A stretch of 64,000 nt of DNA from Sulfuricurvum sp. (GCF_030691015.1 NZ_JAUYFF010000001.1:496001-560000); one strand, 5' to 3'. Counted from the stretch's first letter, positions 1-8,201 are shown. Numbers and translations are program-made. Notes: generated from the sequence alone by a model not told the origin.

Positions 1-202
1 CCTGAGAAATAGTGAATAGTTCGCTGTCGCAATCAAGGGTGATCGTATCAGGAGTATAGGTTTGGAGCTTTATAGCATCGGCACCGGATTCTTTCATGGC
101 GGTAATTGTTTTGAGTGCCGTATCGAGGGAACCGTTGTGGTTGGCGGAGAGCTCGGCGATGATAAATACTTTCTCATCCGTATTATGGTGTCCGATGTTC
201 AT
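1..202 (-). CDS. pseI: Pseudaminic acid synthase PseI, N-terminal part (cut by window edge)
   Basis: Only the first 67 codons are present. The start ATG is at 202 and the frame runs off the left edge. The visible part reads MNIGHHNTDEKVFIIAELSA, followed by NHNGSLDTALKTI and GADAIKLQTYTPDTITLD, the N-terminal strand-helix region of the NeuB/PseI TIM barrel. PseI condenses the 2,4-diacetamido hexose released by PseG with phosphoenolpyruvate to give pseudaminic acid. The start overlaps the pseH stop by 4 nt (ATGA), so the two are translationally coupled. NeuB-type sialic acid synthases share this region, but the pse neighbours decide the call. Confidence 0.88.
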   Translation of the reverse strand, partial: MNIGHHNTDEKVFIIAELSANHNGSLDTALKTITAMKESGADAIKLQTYTPDTITLDCDSELFTISQ

Positions 203-660
203 TGATGCAGCTCCATTTTAATCATTTCTCTTTTTTCATACGCGGTTCGGTTTGTCTCTACAAAATCGAATTTTTCGTATAAATGTTTAGCCCTTTCGTT
301 ATCGGCAAAAACAGTGACGATCAGCGTTTTTACCTTGAGAGTTACAAATGCATAGTCGATCAGCGCTCTCATCAGCGTTTCCCCGACACCTTTCATCTTG
401 GGATTTGCATAAAGCCCTAGTTCGGCAGATTTTTCCGTTATATCCATAAAATCAATTACGCCGATATTTTTACCCTCTCGTTGAACCAAAAAATAGCGTC
501 TATCCTCTCTACGTTTTAGTGATTCGACAAAATGTAGATGCTCCTCCATAGAAATTTCATTCGGATGGAGCATCCATTCACGAATTTTCGGATGATTACG
601 CCACGATAACACTAATGTTAGCTGGTTTGTATCAAGCGTTGTAAAATCGAGTAATCGCAT
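199..660 (-). CDS. pseH: UDP-4-amino-4,6-dideoxy-AltNAc N-acetyltransferase PseH
   Basis: GNAT-fold acetyltransferase of about 153 aa that acetylates the 4-amino group of the PseC product, using acetyl-CoA. Seen: an N-terminal WRNHPKIREWM segment, FLVQREGKNIGVIDF, and the acetyl-CoA loop GLYANPKMKGVGETLM, all in the order found in Campylobacter PseH. In-frame starts lie at 660, 666 and 687. An AAGGAG sits 10 nt before 660 and 4 nt before 666. I chose 660 because homologues begin close to this point, though 666 is equally possible. The gene starts inside the end of pseG and ends in an ATGA overlap with pseI. Confidence 0.88.
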   Translation of the reverse strand: MRLLDFTTLDTNQLTLVLSWRNHPKIREWMLHPNEISMEEHLHFVESLKRREDRRYFLVQREGKNIGVIDFMDITEKSAELGLYANPKMKGVGETLMRALIDYAFVTLKVKTLIVTVFADNERAKHLYEKFDFVETNRTAYEKREMIKMELHQ

Positions 661-1495
661 CGACATTCCACTCCTTAAAAACGACATAGTTCTCTCTTTC
701 TAAATATTCAACCATATCTTCTTGATTAGTAGCGCTCTGGAGCGCAATAAAGGGAATTTCCATATAAAGAACTTCATGCACCATAACACTGGGGGTGATA
801 ATCGCTAAGCGACTTTGATGGAGAAGCTGTGCCACACGCGTTGAATTGATCTCTAACGTGATATTTTTTTTCTCTTTAACAAAGATTTCCAGTTCATTCA
901 GGTGGGGATTTCCGGATGTCGTCACGACACAGACACTCATATCATCACGCAGTGTTTTGAGAATATCCGGCGTCATATTGATCGGATCAGTGCCCCCCAT
1001 AGCGATAAAAATATCGTACAATTTTTCCCGTTTTATCTGTTTCTCTACCTTGAATTCATCCCGTATAAGGGTATAAAGACTTCCACATCGAACTTCACAC
1101 TGTTCAGGAACCAACCCTCTGTATCGCTCTTTATCGGCTGAGATATTATGATTGAGGAGAATATCACAATGGTGTTTTTGATAGGTATCGTCAAAGCAGA
1201 GGACAATAATCCCGCTCACCTCTTTAACTTTTTTCTCGAAAACAACATCGATACCATAGTGATCGAACACCACCATGTCGATATTTTGTTCCCTAATAAG
1301 GTCTATGAATTCTTCAGGGGTATCAGATAACAAAATATGAACGGTATAGGGAATACGATCGATCATATTTCCTACTAAATCCCGACATGCAAACGACACC
1401 CTGTCCCCAGAATAGTTCTTAGCGAGAACTAAATCCCGCATAATATGTCCCATGCCGATTTCACTTGAGGAATCGGCACGTATTAGAATATTCAT
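632..1495 (-). CDS. pseG: UDP-2,4-diacetamido-2,4,6-trideoxy-L-altropyranose hydrolase PseG
   Basis: GT-B-like hydrolase of 287 aa that removes UDP before the PseI condensation. The N-terminus MNILIRADSSSEIGMGHIMRD carries the glycine-rich GMGH motif, whose histidine (residue 17) is the catalytic base in the Campylobacter enzyme. A second nucleotide-binding region follows (FIAMGGTDPINMTPDILKTL). The open frame extends upstream to 1627, but that part overlaps pseF and is unlike the family, so I start at the ATG at 1495, which overlaps the pseF stop by 4 nt. The 3' end overlaps the start of pseH. Confidence 0.9.
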   Translation of the reverse strand: MNILIRADSSSEIGMGHIMRDLVLAKNYSGDRVSFACRDLVGNMIDRIPYTVHILLSDTPEEFIDLIREQNIDMVVFDHYGIDVVFEKKVKEVSGIIVLCFDDTYQKHHCDILLNHNISADKERYRGLVPEQCEVRCGSLYTLIRDEFKVEKQIKREKLYDIFIAMGGTDPINMTPDILKTLRDDMSVCVVTTSGNPHLNELEIFVKEKKNITLEINSTRVAQLLHQSRLAIITPSVMVHEVLYMEIPFIALQSATNQEDMVEYLERENYVVFKEWNVDAITRFYNA

Positions 1496-2178
1496 AGCTC
1501 TTGAAGTACTTTGTGCATCAACTCGGCGCGCATCCAATCTTCTAGCGTATCGATATCCTGCACCAAATGACGCGGCAATACAATTGTCGTCGCTGCATCG
1601 GAGAAAATAGGTTTCCCCTCCAACCATGCTTCACGAGTTCCCCAATAAAATTGCCCCACATCGTGATACGCTTCTTCGAGATCTTGAGAACGTGTTGCGA
1701 AATGTTCAGGGTAAAACATTTCGATATTTCCTTGCTCGTCACGCATCACTGCGCGCTGAATCGGAAACGGGAACGTCGTAACAGGAAAAGCGTACTGTTT
1801 GGTATGTGTGATAAGGGCGTTATAGGTATTTCGAATATCTTCTGCGCGGATAAACGGTGCTGTTGCATAGATACAACAAGCGTAATCGATAACCGAATCG
1901 TTTTGAAGTGTTTGGATGGCGTGCGCGATAACGGGGATGGTAGCGGTGTGATCGTCGCTCAACTCTTTGGGACGGATAAAAGGGACTTCCGCACCAAATG
2001 CTCTTGCGACATCGGCGATCTCTTCATTATCCGTCGTCACAACGATACGATCAAAAAGACCAGACTCCTGAGCTGCTTTGATACTGTATGCAATGATAGG
2101 AAGCCCGGCGAAGAGTTTGATATTTTTACGAGGTATCCGTTTGCTCCCGCCTCGAGCAGGGATAATCGCGACACGCAT
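1492..2178 (-). CDS. pseF: Pseudaminic acid cytidylyltransferase PseF
   Basis: CMP-sugar synthetase of 228 aa, the last step of the pathway: it activates pseudaminic acid with CTP for transfer to flagellin. The family signature ARGGSKRIPRKN is at residues 8-19, and a metal-binding VQDIDTLEDW segment is near the C-terminus. The length fits PseF/NeuA. It lies 10 nt after pseC and is coupled to pseG by ATGA. Confidence 0.92.
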   Translation of the reverse strand: MRVAIIPARGGSKRIPRKNIKLFAGLPIIAYSIKAAQESGLFDRIVVTTDNEEIADVARAFGAEVPFIRPKELSDDHTATIPVIAHAIQTLQNDSVIDYACCIYATAPFIRAEDIRNTYNALITHTKQYAFPVTTFPFPIQRAVMRDEQGNIEMFYPEHFATRSQDLEEAYHDVGQFYWGTREAWLEGKPIFSDAATTIVLPRHLVQDIDTLEDWMRAELMHKVLQEL

Positions 2179-2188
2179 TGAGTCTCCT

Positions 2189-3316
2189 TTAAAAACTGCA
2201 TCCGCGATGGGAATATTTTCCCATCACGTCAAGAACCGTATCGGCAACCATCACGGCATCTTCTAACGTCATTTTCTGATGACAGGGAATGGAAATTTCG
2301 GAGCGGTAAAAATGTTCGGTAGTACTCAGACGTTGCTCACCATAACGCTCTTTGTAAAAACTGTTTTGATAGATCGGTTTATAGTGAACCTGTACCCCTA
2401 TCCCACGAGATTGCAATTCGCTAAAAATTTCCTCTTTAACACAATGAAGTTCAGGATTCAGTAAAAGGGGATAAAGATGGCGTGCACTTTGTTCATTCGA
2501 ATCGATAGAAATTGTAGTGAAAAGTTTATATCCTGAAAAACGCTCATCATAATAGCGGCCGATCTGTTCACGTACTTGTAGAAAACGATCCAGTTTGTTC
2601 AGCTGAGAGAGTCCCAATGCGGCGGCAAATTCAGTTAAGCGAAAATTGTATCCTAAACTCACCATATCCGAATTCCACAACTCTTTTTTCATAATTCCGT
2701 GAGAGCGGAAAAGGCGAAGGGCGTTTGCATACGCTTCGTTATCCGTTACAACGGCACCACCCTCACCGGTCGTGATCGGTTTGATAGCATGAAAACTAAA
2801 GATCGTCATATCGGAAAAGGATCCGATTCTTTTTTCATCAACAGCACTTCCCAACGCGTGAGAAGAATCTTCGATAACGAGCAAATTGTGCTTTTGAGCT
2901 ATCTCTTTTATTTTCTCTATCGCAACCGGTTTTCCGGCAAAATCGACGGGGACGATTGCTTTTGTTTTTGGTGTAATCAATTCTTCGATAAGAGTTTCAT
3001 CGATATTTCCATCTCGTTTTACATCGCAGAAAATCGGTTTTGCCCCAAGAGCCATCGCCATATTTGAGGTTGCTACAAAGCTAATAGGGGTCGTAATGAT
3101 CTCATCATCTTCACCGATTCCGGCACTTGCATACGCCGCGTGCAATGCTGACGTAGCCGAATTAAAACTAACACAATATCGAGCCCCGACATACCGAGCA
3201 ATCGCTTCCTCAAATTCCTCGACTTTGGCTCCTTGAGTCAGATGGGAACCTTTTAGGATCTCAACCACCGCAGCGATATCATCCTCTTCGATAAACTGAG
3301 CCGAATACGGAATCAT
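2189..3316 (-). CDS. pseC: UDP-4-amino-4,6-dideoxy-N-acetyl-beta-L-altrosamine transaminase PseC
   Basis: PLP-dependent DegT/DnrJ/EryC1 aminotransferase of 375 aa that transaminates the 4-keto sugar made by PseB. Seen: SFHAIKP with the probable PLP lysine at residue 179, the glycine-rich TGEGG just after it, and the DFAGKP and EDSSHALGS segments typical of the family. The start at 3316 overlaps the upstream mini-ORF by ATGA, and a GAGGT ribosome-binding site lies inside that mini-ORF. No intact pseB, the enzyme that supplies the substrate, lies upstream in this window. Confidence 0.92.
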   Translation of the reverse strand: MIPYSAQFIEEDDIAAVVEILKGSHLTQGAKVEEFEEAIARYVGARYCVSFNSATSALHAAYASAGIGEDDEIITTPISFVATSNMAMALGAKPIFCDVKRDGNIDETLIEELITPKTKAIVPVDFAGKPVAIEKIKEIAQKHNLLVIEDSSHALGSAVDEKRIGSFSDMTIFSFHAIKPITTGEGGAVVTDNEAYANALRLFRSHGIMKKELWNSDMVSLGYNFRLTEFAAALGLSQLNKLDRFLQVREQIGRYYDERFSGYKLFTTISIDSNEQSARHLYPLLLNPELHCVKEEIFSELQSRGIGVQVHYKPIYQNSFYKERYGEQRLSTTEHFYRSEISIPCHQKMTLEDAVMVADTVLDVMGKYSHRGCSF

Positions 3317-3423
3317 ATTACCTCATTCTGTGTCAAAGTAATCTTTTTAATCAACGCTTCATAAGTACGCCAAAAGTGTGTCATCCGCTCATCTTGGATG
3401 AGAATATTTTTTCCGTTGAGCAT
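3313..3423 (-). pseudogene. Apparent pseB remnant with internal deletion (36-codon ORF)
   Basis: A 36-codon ORF reads MLNGKNILI and then immediately QDERMTHFWRTYEALIKKI. The first nine residues match the N-terminus of PseB dehydratases (M-x-N-x-KNILITGG). The second block resembles the internal PseB segment ITDxRMTRFW, which normally lies about 190 residues later. The simplest reading is one large in-frame deletion that removed the nucleotide-binding and catalytic core, followed by divergent sequence. The stop codon overlaps the pseC start (ATGA), so the ORF could still act as a translated leader for pseC. I align from memory of Campylobacter and Helicobacter PseB, so this is inference. A novel small gene or an assembly join are alternatives. 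Confidence 0.55.
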
Positions 3424-3456
3424 GACATTAACCCTTCTACACAGTTAATACTGTAA

Positions 3457-3472
3457 AGCAATTTTAATGCCA
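3457..3472 (-). promoter_or_regulatory. Sigma-54 promoter of the pse operon
   Basis: On the minus strand the sequence is TGGCAT-TAAAA-TTGCT. GG and GC are exactly 10 nt apart, matching the RpoN -24/-12 consensus TGGCAC-N5-TTGCW. It lies 34 nt upstream of the pseB-remnant start, in the 71-nt gap after fliD. RpoN drives middle flagellar genes in Campylobacterota, which fits control of the flagellin-glycan genes. Confidence 0.72.
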
Positions 3473-3494
3473 GAAAAATAATACAGAATTAGCG

Positions 3495-4883
3495 TTAGTT
3501 ACTATTCGCCATTGCATCAATTTGCATTTGAACGGCAGAAAACTGACTATTGAGTTTACTGATTATTGAGTCATACATGGCAAAGCGAGCCGTCATCGTA
3601 TCATAGCGTGCCGTCAAAAGGCTAGCTGCACGCGTTCTCTCATCTTTTAATGCTTTCGTCTCCGTTTTCGATCCGTCCAAAAGGTTACTCATCAAACCGC
3701 TTGAACTTGTATAGGAGTCAAGCAACGTATCGATATTTCCGAAAATGCCTTCGGTATATTCACCCGACTCACTTGTTGATCCGCTGAAAAAAGCCTCTAA
3801 GCCCGTAGCATCGCTACTCATTTTGGTATCGAATTCACTTTTGGTAAACGTCATCGTCCCATTTTCACTCAGTCCAATCCCATATTGTGCGAGTGAGTTT
3901 CCATCAGAACTCATTGAAGTTAACATTTTCGTTATTTCACGTTTAATGGACTTAATTGTATTATCACCGTTAAAAATCCCCACTTTTCCATTGTCGAGAT
4001 CCGCCAACGTCATCTCATCCAGTTGTTTCGTGAGGGTATTGTAACTCGTCACTAAATTGCTCATTTCATCACTGATAGCCGTAGTATTTTGAGAAATACT
4101 AATGTTGGTGCTTCCTGCATCTTGAAGTAAATTAATACTCACACCTATAATCAAATCACTAACACTATTCGATGCTCTGGTAATGCTGATTCCATTGTAT
4201 TTAAAGGAGGCATCACTGGCAGTTTGAATGCTTTGAACGCCTGTCGGGTTGGTTGATACGTCATACGTTTTCAACTCATTTTTCAATGTTCCGCCAACCG
4301 AATCTGAAAGAGTAATAGCCTGATTAGCACCTGTCGCTTTGGATGTCAATACGAGATGGTACTCATTCGCCCCTGTTTGCAAAATAGACGCTGTTACTTT
4401 CGCTCCGGCCTTTGTATTGATTGCCTCTTTGAGATCGGTTAACGTGGTACTGCCGGTGTAATCGATATTAAAGGTCTCACCGTCAATCCCCAAAGACATA
4501 GTCCCTGCTCCGCTTGATACCGTCGCTGTTGTAGATGAAAATGATCCTGATTCGAGGATGCTTTTTTTAGCCATTACCGTATCGGTGATCGAAAATGACT
4601 GAATAGCACTTCCGGATAAGGCACTCACGCTCACCGCATCCGTATTCCCCGAAACGGTTCTTTTTTGATACAGCGTATCATCAGACAAACTGCTGACACT
4701 TGATTTGAAAGAGCCCAAAAGGCTACTTAATAAATCTAACGCACTCCCTTTTTGGGATTGAAGTGTAATTTTATTATCAATCGGAGTAACGATATTGGCA
4801 GTATCTGCGGCTTTTAGCTTATCAATAACATCCGCCGTCAAAACATTTGAACCGATACCGAGTGAGCTTACAGTCCCTGCCAT
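3495..4883 (-). CDS. fliD: Flagellar filament cap FliD (HAP2)
   Basis: Filament capping protein of 462 aa, exported by the flagellar secretion system and needed for flagellin polymerisation at the tip. The N-terminus MAGTVSSLGIGSNVLTADVIDKLKAAD and the amphipathic C-terminal coil (LTARYDTMTARFAMYDSIISKLNSQ) form the usual D0/D1 ends, and the middle is Ser/Thr-rich. There is one cysteine-free ordered core and no signal peptide, as expected. It is preceded by a sigma-28 promoter. No fliS follows; the next genes downstream are the pse operon. Confidence 0.93.
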   Translation of the reverse strand: MAGTVSSLGIGSNVLTADVIDKLKAADTANIVTPIDNKITLQSQKGSALDLLSSLLGSFKSSVSSLSDDTLYQKRTVSGNTDAVSVSALSGSAIQSFSITDTVMAKKSILESGSFSSTTATVSSGAGTMSLGIDGETFNIDYTGSTTLTDLKEAINTKAGAKVTASILQTGANEYHLVLTSKATGANQAITLSDSVGGTLKNELKTYDVSTNPTGVQSIQTASDASFKYNGISITRASNSVSDLIIGVSINLLQDAGSTNISISQNTTAISDEMSNLVTSYNTLTKQLDEMTLADLDNGKVGIFNGDNTIKSIKREITKMLTSMSSDGNSLAQYGIGLSENGTMTFTKSEFDTKMSSDATGLEAFFSGSTSESGEYTEGIFGNIDTLLDSYTSSSGLMSNLLDGSKTETKALKDERTRAASLLTARYDTMTARFAMYDSIISKLNSQFSAVQMQIDAMANSN

Positions 4884-4913
4884 TACAAATCCTTTTGTAT
4901 ATTAGTATAATCT

Positions 4914-4940
4914 ATATCGACCGAAACGGTCAAATCTTTA
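4914..4940 (-). promoter_or_regulatory. Sigma-28 (FliA) promoter of fliD
   Basis: The minus strand reads TAAAGATT, an 11-nt spacer, then GTCGATAT, close to the FliA consensus TAAAGTTT-N11-GCCGATAA and the Campylobacter -10 CGATAT. The promoter begins 57 nt upstream of the fliD start. A small dyad GACCG-TTT-CGGTC (4919-4931) fills the spacer. Confidence 0.75.
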
Positions 4941-4972
4941 GCTCATACCCCTAAGCAAAAAAGGTTCCTCTA

Positions 4973-5659
4973 CTATTTTTTTGTTATTCCGAATCGCTGA
5001 GAACGAATCGTGATTTCGGTCACACATATCCCCTCTCGCATATCAAGAAGATATTGTACCGCTTGAGAAATATCGGAGGTGAGAAGTTTGGTGTCATCTT
5101 CTTTTCCCACACCGAATCTAAACCCGTCAAAAAACGGTGTTTCGGTCATATCAGGATTAATCGTAACCACTTTAACCCCGCTGTTACGGGTCTCTTCAAA
5201 AAGGGTCAAACCGAATGCACGCAGACCCGCCTTGGTTGCGCTGTAGAGGGCGGAAAATTTGGAGTGGCGGGTCGCTTCGATACTGGTGATGTTAAGGATC
5301 ATCCCTTTGGACTTTTTCAGAGGACGCATCAATGCATTGGCGAGTAAAATCGGGGTGGTGAGATTAAGGGCAATCATATCGGTTATGGTTTTAGAACTGA
5401 GTTCTTCATGCGGTTCAAACCGTCCGAATCCGGCAGCATTGACCAAAATTTCCAGATCTTCAATCTCTACTAATTTTTTTTGGAGAATATCGACCACCGC
5501 CAGATCACTCAGATCACACGGTAAATGCTCGAAAAGAGGATGATGGATATCTCCTCTGCGACGGCTTAGTCCGATAACGTTATATCCGTTTAGTAGCAAT
5601 ACCTGCGCTATCGCTTCACCGATCCCTGAACTCGTTCCCGTTACGATTGCCGTTGCCAT
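4973..5659 (-). CDS. Short-chain dehydrogenase/reductase (SDR)
   Basis: Classical SDR of 228 aa. The cofactor motif TGTSSGIGEAIA is at residues 7-18, NAAG follows the third strand, catalytic Ser is in NITSIE, and YSATK supplies the Tyr and Lys. The substrate cannot be told from sequence. It overlaps the end of the upstream radical SAM gene by 19 nt, so the two are probably cotranscribed with the nucleosidase gene further upstream. Confidence 0.85.
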   Translation of the reverse strand: MATAIVTGTSSGIGEAIAQVLLLNGYNVIGLSRRRGDIHHPLFEHLPCDLSDLAVVDILQKKLVEIEDLEILVNAAGFGRFEPHEELSSKTITDMIALNLTTPILLANALMRPLKKSKGMILNITSIEATRHSKFSALYSATKAGLRAFGLTLFEETRNSGVKVVTINPDMTETPFFDGFRFGVGKEDDTKLLTSDISQAVQYLLDMREGICVTEITIRSQRFGITKK

Positions 5660-6660
5660 GTTCGGATCCTCTCTTTCGGTAGATACTGCGTTGCTTTTGC
5701 CAATAATGTCTCTAAAATATGGGTTTCAATTGCTTCCGGGTAGGTTGCCATCTCATCACGTACAATATAGGGGTAAAAGGCGACATCACTGCGGCGAAGT
5801 TTTTTAAGGGAACGAAGATGGCTTTGTGACATACGAAAACTCCCCAATGTGAGATGTTCGATTGCTTCGGGATCGATGGTTCTAAATATCTGTTCAATCA
5901 GTTCAGGGTAGAGTATAGCAAACTTCTCTGTATAGATAACAGGGTCGATGCAAAGTCGTACTTTCCAGCCTAATGTGATCGCTTCTGCCACCGCTCCCAG
6001 CCGTTTTTCGAGACTTGGGGTAGCGTGTTCGTAACGATCAACAATCTCTTGCGGAGAGAGAGTCCATGCCAGTGTTACCCTCGGATTTGGGAAAATCGAT
6101 CTAAGGGACTTGATATTAGCACTTTTAGTACGGATTTCAAGATAAAGATTTTCATACTGATCTGCAAAATCTAACCACATTGAAGTTTGGTGTGTTAGCG
6201 ATTCGATGGCAAGGGTATCGGTATCATAAGAGGTCGCTACAAGAGTAACTTTCCCTAAATAGGGGCGTAGTTGTTCAAACACATCTTCGAGGTTGACGAA
6301 TAACACCGTGTTAGCCGAGGGGTAAAGCCCCTGCAAATAGCAGTAATCACAGTCATACAAACACCCCTTAACGCTGGAGGCATAAAAAAACTGTTCATGT
6401 CCGAAGCCGTCGCTGTATTGGCTCCCTTCATGCAAAAACTTCCCCTCTTTTCGGGCGAGAATTAGTTTTTTAGAATGGCTTTGCGCCGCAAAACTTTGTG
6501 AGGGTCGGTTAAACACCTCTTTGTAATGATCAATTAGTATAACCTGCGAGTCGGCAAATTTTCTCCGAATCATTTGGCTCTGCGGGTGATCCAGCACATC
6601 TCGTTCGATGTAGAGATGAGAAAAAAGCTTAGGCGGTGAGGGTTGCGATGAGTTCTTCAA
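5641..6660 (-). CDS. Spore photoproduct lyase-like radical SAM protein
   Basis: SplB/SPL-family protein of about 339 aa. It has the radical SAM cluster GCLYDCDYCY (CxxxCxxC), and the family N-terminal signature HLYIERDVLDHP. SPL enzymes repair the UV photoproduct of stacked thymines, in spore-formers. A GTG at 6678 would give 345 aa. I prefer the TTG at 6660 because AAAGGAG lies 8 nt before it. Either start overlaps the upstream nucleosidase gene. The cysteine that donates hydrogen in Bacillus SplB appears to be replaced by tyrosine in the block before ESLTHQ, so the true reaction may differ. The only later cysteine I see is in RLCIDPV. Confidence 0.75.
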   Translation of the reverse strand: MKNSSQPSPPKLFSHLYIERDVLDHPQSQMIRRKFADSQVILIDHYKEVFNRPSQSFAAQSHSKKLILARKEGKFLHEGSQYSDGFGHEQFFYASSVKGCLYDCDYCYLQGLYPSANTVLFVNLEDVFEQLRPYLGKVTLVATSYDTDTLAIESLTHQTSMWLDFADQYENLYLEIRTKSANIKSLRSIFPNPRVTLAWTLSPQEIVDRYEHATPSLEKRLGAVAEAITLGWKVRLCIDPVIYTEKFAILYPELIEQIFRTIDPEAIEHLTLGSFRMSQSHLRSLKKLRRSDVAFYPYIVRDEMATYPEAIETHILETLLAKATQYLPKERIRTWQRQS

Positions 6661-7414
6661 GCAATAAGCTCCTTTCACGTTTGGAGTTAGGAATCAGAAG
6701 ATTTAGGGGGGGAAATTTCCCTTTGTTTCTGAATCGAAAATACGTGAGCGCATCTTCGAGAGCGTCTCCTTGGCTTTTCGTAAAACGAGTCTTAAAAACA
6801 TCGATTGTATCCCGTTCATCTGCGGAAAAGAAAGACGACTCTTTCTGTATAGCGCGCAATCTTGAGATAAGGGTATCCAAGGTATCCACGTGAGAACGGA
6901 GAAGTTCCATAACCCCCTCTTTCGTCACGAGTTCGGGAGTACAGTGATCGGAGACAATTTTAAGAAATGCCATTTGATGAAGCTTGAAAAAACGGGATGC
7001 GGCTTGAAAAATCGCACTGCTCTCCATATCAACCGGATAGTCGCCGCATAGTGATTGGGGGGTATCGACACACCTCATCGACGTTTCACGGAGAAGATGG
7101 GAGTAAAGAATATCGGGATAATAGCGTCGATCTCCATCCAAAATTTGATGGATCAGCAACGCTTCGCCGATTCTGTATTCTAAAGGTGCTCCGCAGATTC
7201 CGATATTGATCAAAATATCCTTATCTTCGGGAATCCGCCATCCCAACAACGCGCTCAATGCCATCAGTGCATTCGTTCTCCCCATTCCGCTCACCAACAA
7301 CACCATCTCTTCGCTTCGATAGAGGGTGTAGGGGAGCGACGTATCGCGTTTAAGACGATAATATTCACACAAAGGTCTCGCTTCGGCATCGAGTGCAGTG
7401 ATAAGGTAAATCAT
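6629..7414 (-). CDS. Nucleoside phosphorylase / MTA-SAH nucleosidase-like protein
   Basis: 261-aa protein of the PNP/UDP family: MIYLITALDAEARPL at the start, GMGRTNA and INIGICGAP in the phosphate/ribose region, and DMESSAIFQAA, the ribose-binding ME motif. It could split methylthioadenosine, adenosylhomocysteine or another nucleoside. The C-terminal 80 residues, rich in Arg/Lys and phenylalanine, are less conserved. Head gene of a three-gene minus-strand cluster with the SPL-like protein and the SDR. Confidence 0.72.
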   Translation of the reverse strand: MIYLITALDAEARPLCEYYRLKRDTSLPYTLYRSEEMVLLVSGMGRTNALMALSALLGWRIPEDKDILINIGICGAPLEYRIGEALLIHQILDGDRRYYPDILYSHLLRETSMRCVDTPQSLCGDYPVDMESSAIFQAASRFFKLHQMAFLKIVSDHCTPELVTKEGVMELLRSHVDTLDTLISRLRAIQKESSFFSADERDTIDVFKTRFTKSQGDALEDALTYFRFRNKGKFPPLNLLIPNSKRERSLLLEELIATLTA

Positions 7415-7434
7415 AGGTTTATTATATCACCATC

Positions 7435-7463
7435 TTGCATTTGCAGGTTTAAACGGCTATAAT
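7435..7463 (+). promoter_or_regulatory. Sigma-70 promoter of the SRP RNA
   Basis: TTGCAT at 7435-7440, a 17-nt spacer, and a perfect TATAAT at 7458-7463. The RNA starts about 7 nt later. Confidence 0.7.
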
Positions 7464-7470
7464 TCGCCAA

Positions 7471-7570
7471 CTCTTCTAGACCTGTGCAAGGGCATGGATG
7501 GACATCGTGTCAGGGTAGGAATACAGCAGCACACCCGTCCATGTTTTGTGCCGCAGGTATCTGGGAGAGC
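7471..7570 (+). ncRNA. ffs: Signal recognition particle 4.5S RNA
   Basis: The core GTGTCAGG...AGGAA...CAGCAGCACAC is the symmetric and asymmetric loop region bound by Ffh. Flanking arms pair: ACCTG with CAGGT, CATGGA..GG with CC.TCCATG, and the outer CTCTTC with GGGAGAG. The hairpin of about 100 nt is the short bacterial type without an Alu domain. It lies between divergent and convergent neighbours in an otherwise empty gap, with its own promoter. Confidence 0.88.
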
Positions 7571-7578
7571 CACTTCAT

Positions 7579-8106
7579 TTAACTTCTTTTTACTTTATCC
7601 CCAAAATTCTTCATAAATTTTTCAATCTTTGGTGCAATCACGACATGACAGTATCCTTGCGTCGGATGTTCACTGTAATAATTTTGATGATACCCCTCTG
7701 CCTCATAAAATTCAGGAGCAGGCGATAGCTCGGTCACGATAGGAGTACTGAGCGATTTTTGCGCCTTTGCCATAGAGTATTCTGCTTTTTCTTTTTGCTC
7801 TGCATTGTAGTAATAAATGACGGAACGATATTGTGTCCCACGGTCAGCTCCTTGGGCATTAAGGGTGGTCGGATCATGAATCGCCCAAAAAATATCTAAA
7901 ATTGCTTCATACGAAATAATCTTGGGGTCATACGTAATCTCAACGACCTCCGCATGCCCCGTAGCTCCACTGCACACTTGCTCATAACTAGGGTTCTTAC
8001 GCGAGCCTCCGGCATAACCGCTGAGTGCGTGCTGAACCCCCTCAAGACGATTATAGACCGCTTCGATACACCAAAAACATCCGCCGCCCACTAAAGCTTT
8101 TTCCAT
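7579..8106 (-). CDS. msrA: Peptide methionine sulfoxide reductase MsrA
   Basis: MsrA of 175 aa reduces the S-epimer of methionine sulfoxide in oxidised proteins. The catalytic GCFWC motif is at residues 9-13 and YAGGSRKNPSYEQVCSG follows, as expected. It ends shortly after the SRP RNA on the opposite strand. No MsrB domain is fused. Confidence 0.95.
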   Translation of the reverse strand: MEKALVGGGCFWCIEAVYNRLEGVQHALSGYAGGSRKNPSYEQVCSGATGHAEVVEITYDPKIISYEAILDIFWAIHDPTTLNAQGADRGTQYRSVIYYYNAEQKEKAEYSMAKAQKSLSTPIVTELSPAPEFYEAEGYHQNYYSEHPTQGYCHVVIAPKIEKFMKNFGDKVKRS

Positions 8107-8201
8107 GGTTCCCGCTCTTTCTCTTTTTTGGAGTGATTATCTACCCATTCCACTGTAAGGGTGTTGAATAAAGAGGATTGCTTTGAGCCTTTAAGTTACC
8201 G

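Noticed and set aside
1496-1627. N-terminal extension of pseG
   Set aside because: It overlaps pseF in another frame, and MNILIRADSS is the normal PseG start.
4919-4931. GACCG-TTT-CGGTC as terminator of the SDR gene
   Set aside because: It lies upstream in the fliD promoter spacer, has a short stem, and no T-run follows on the relevant strand.
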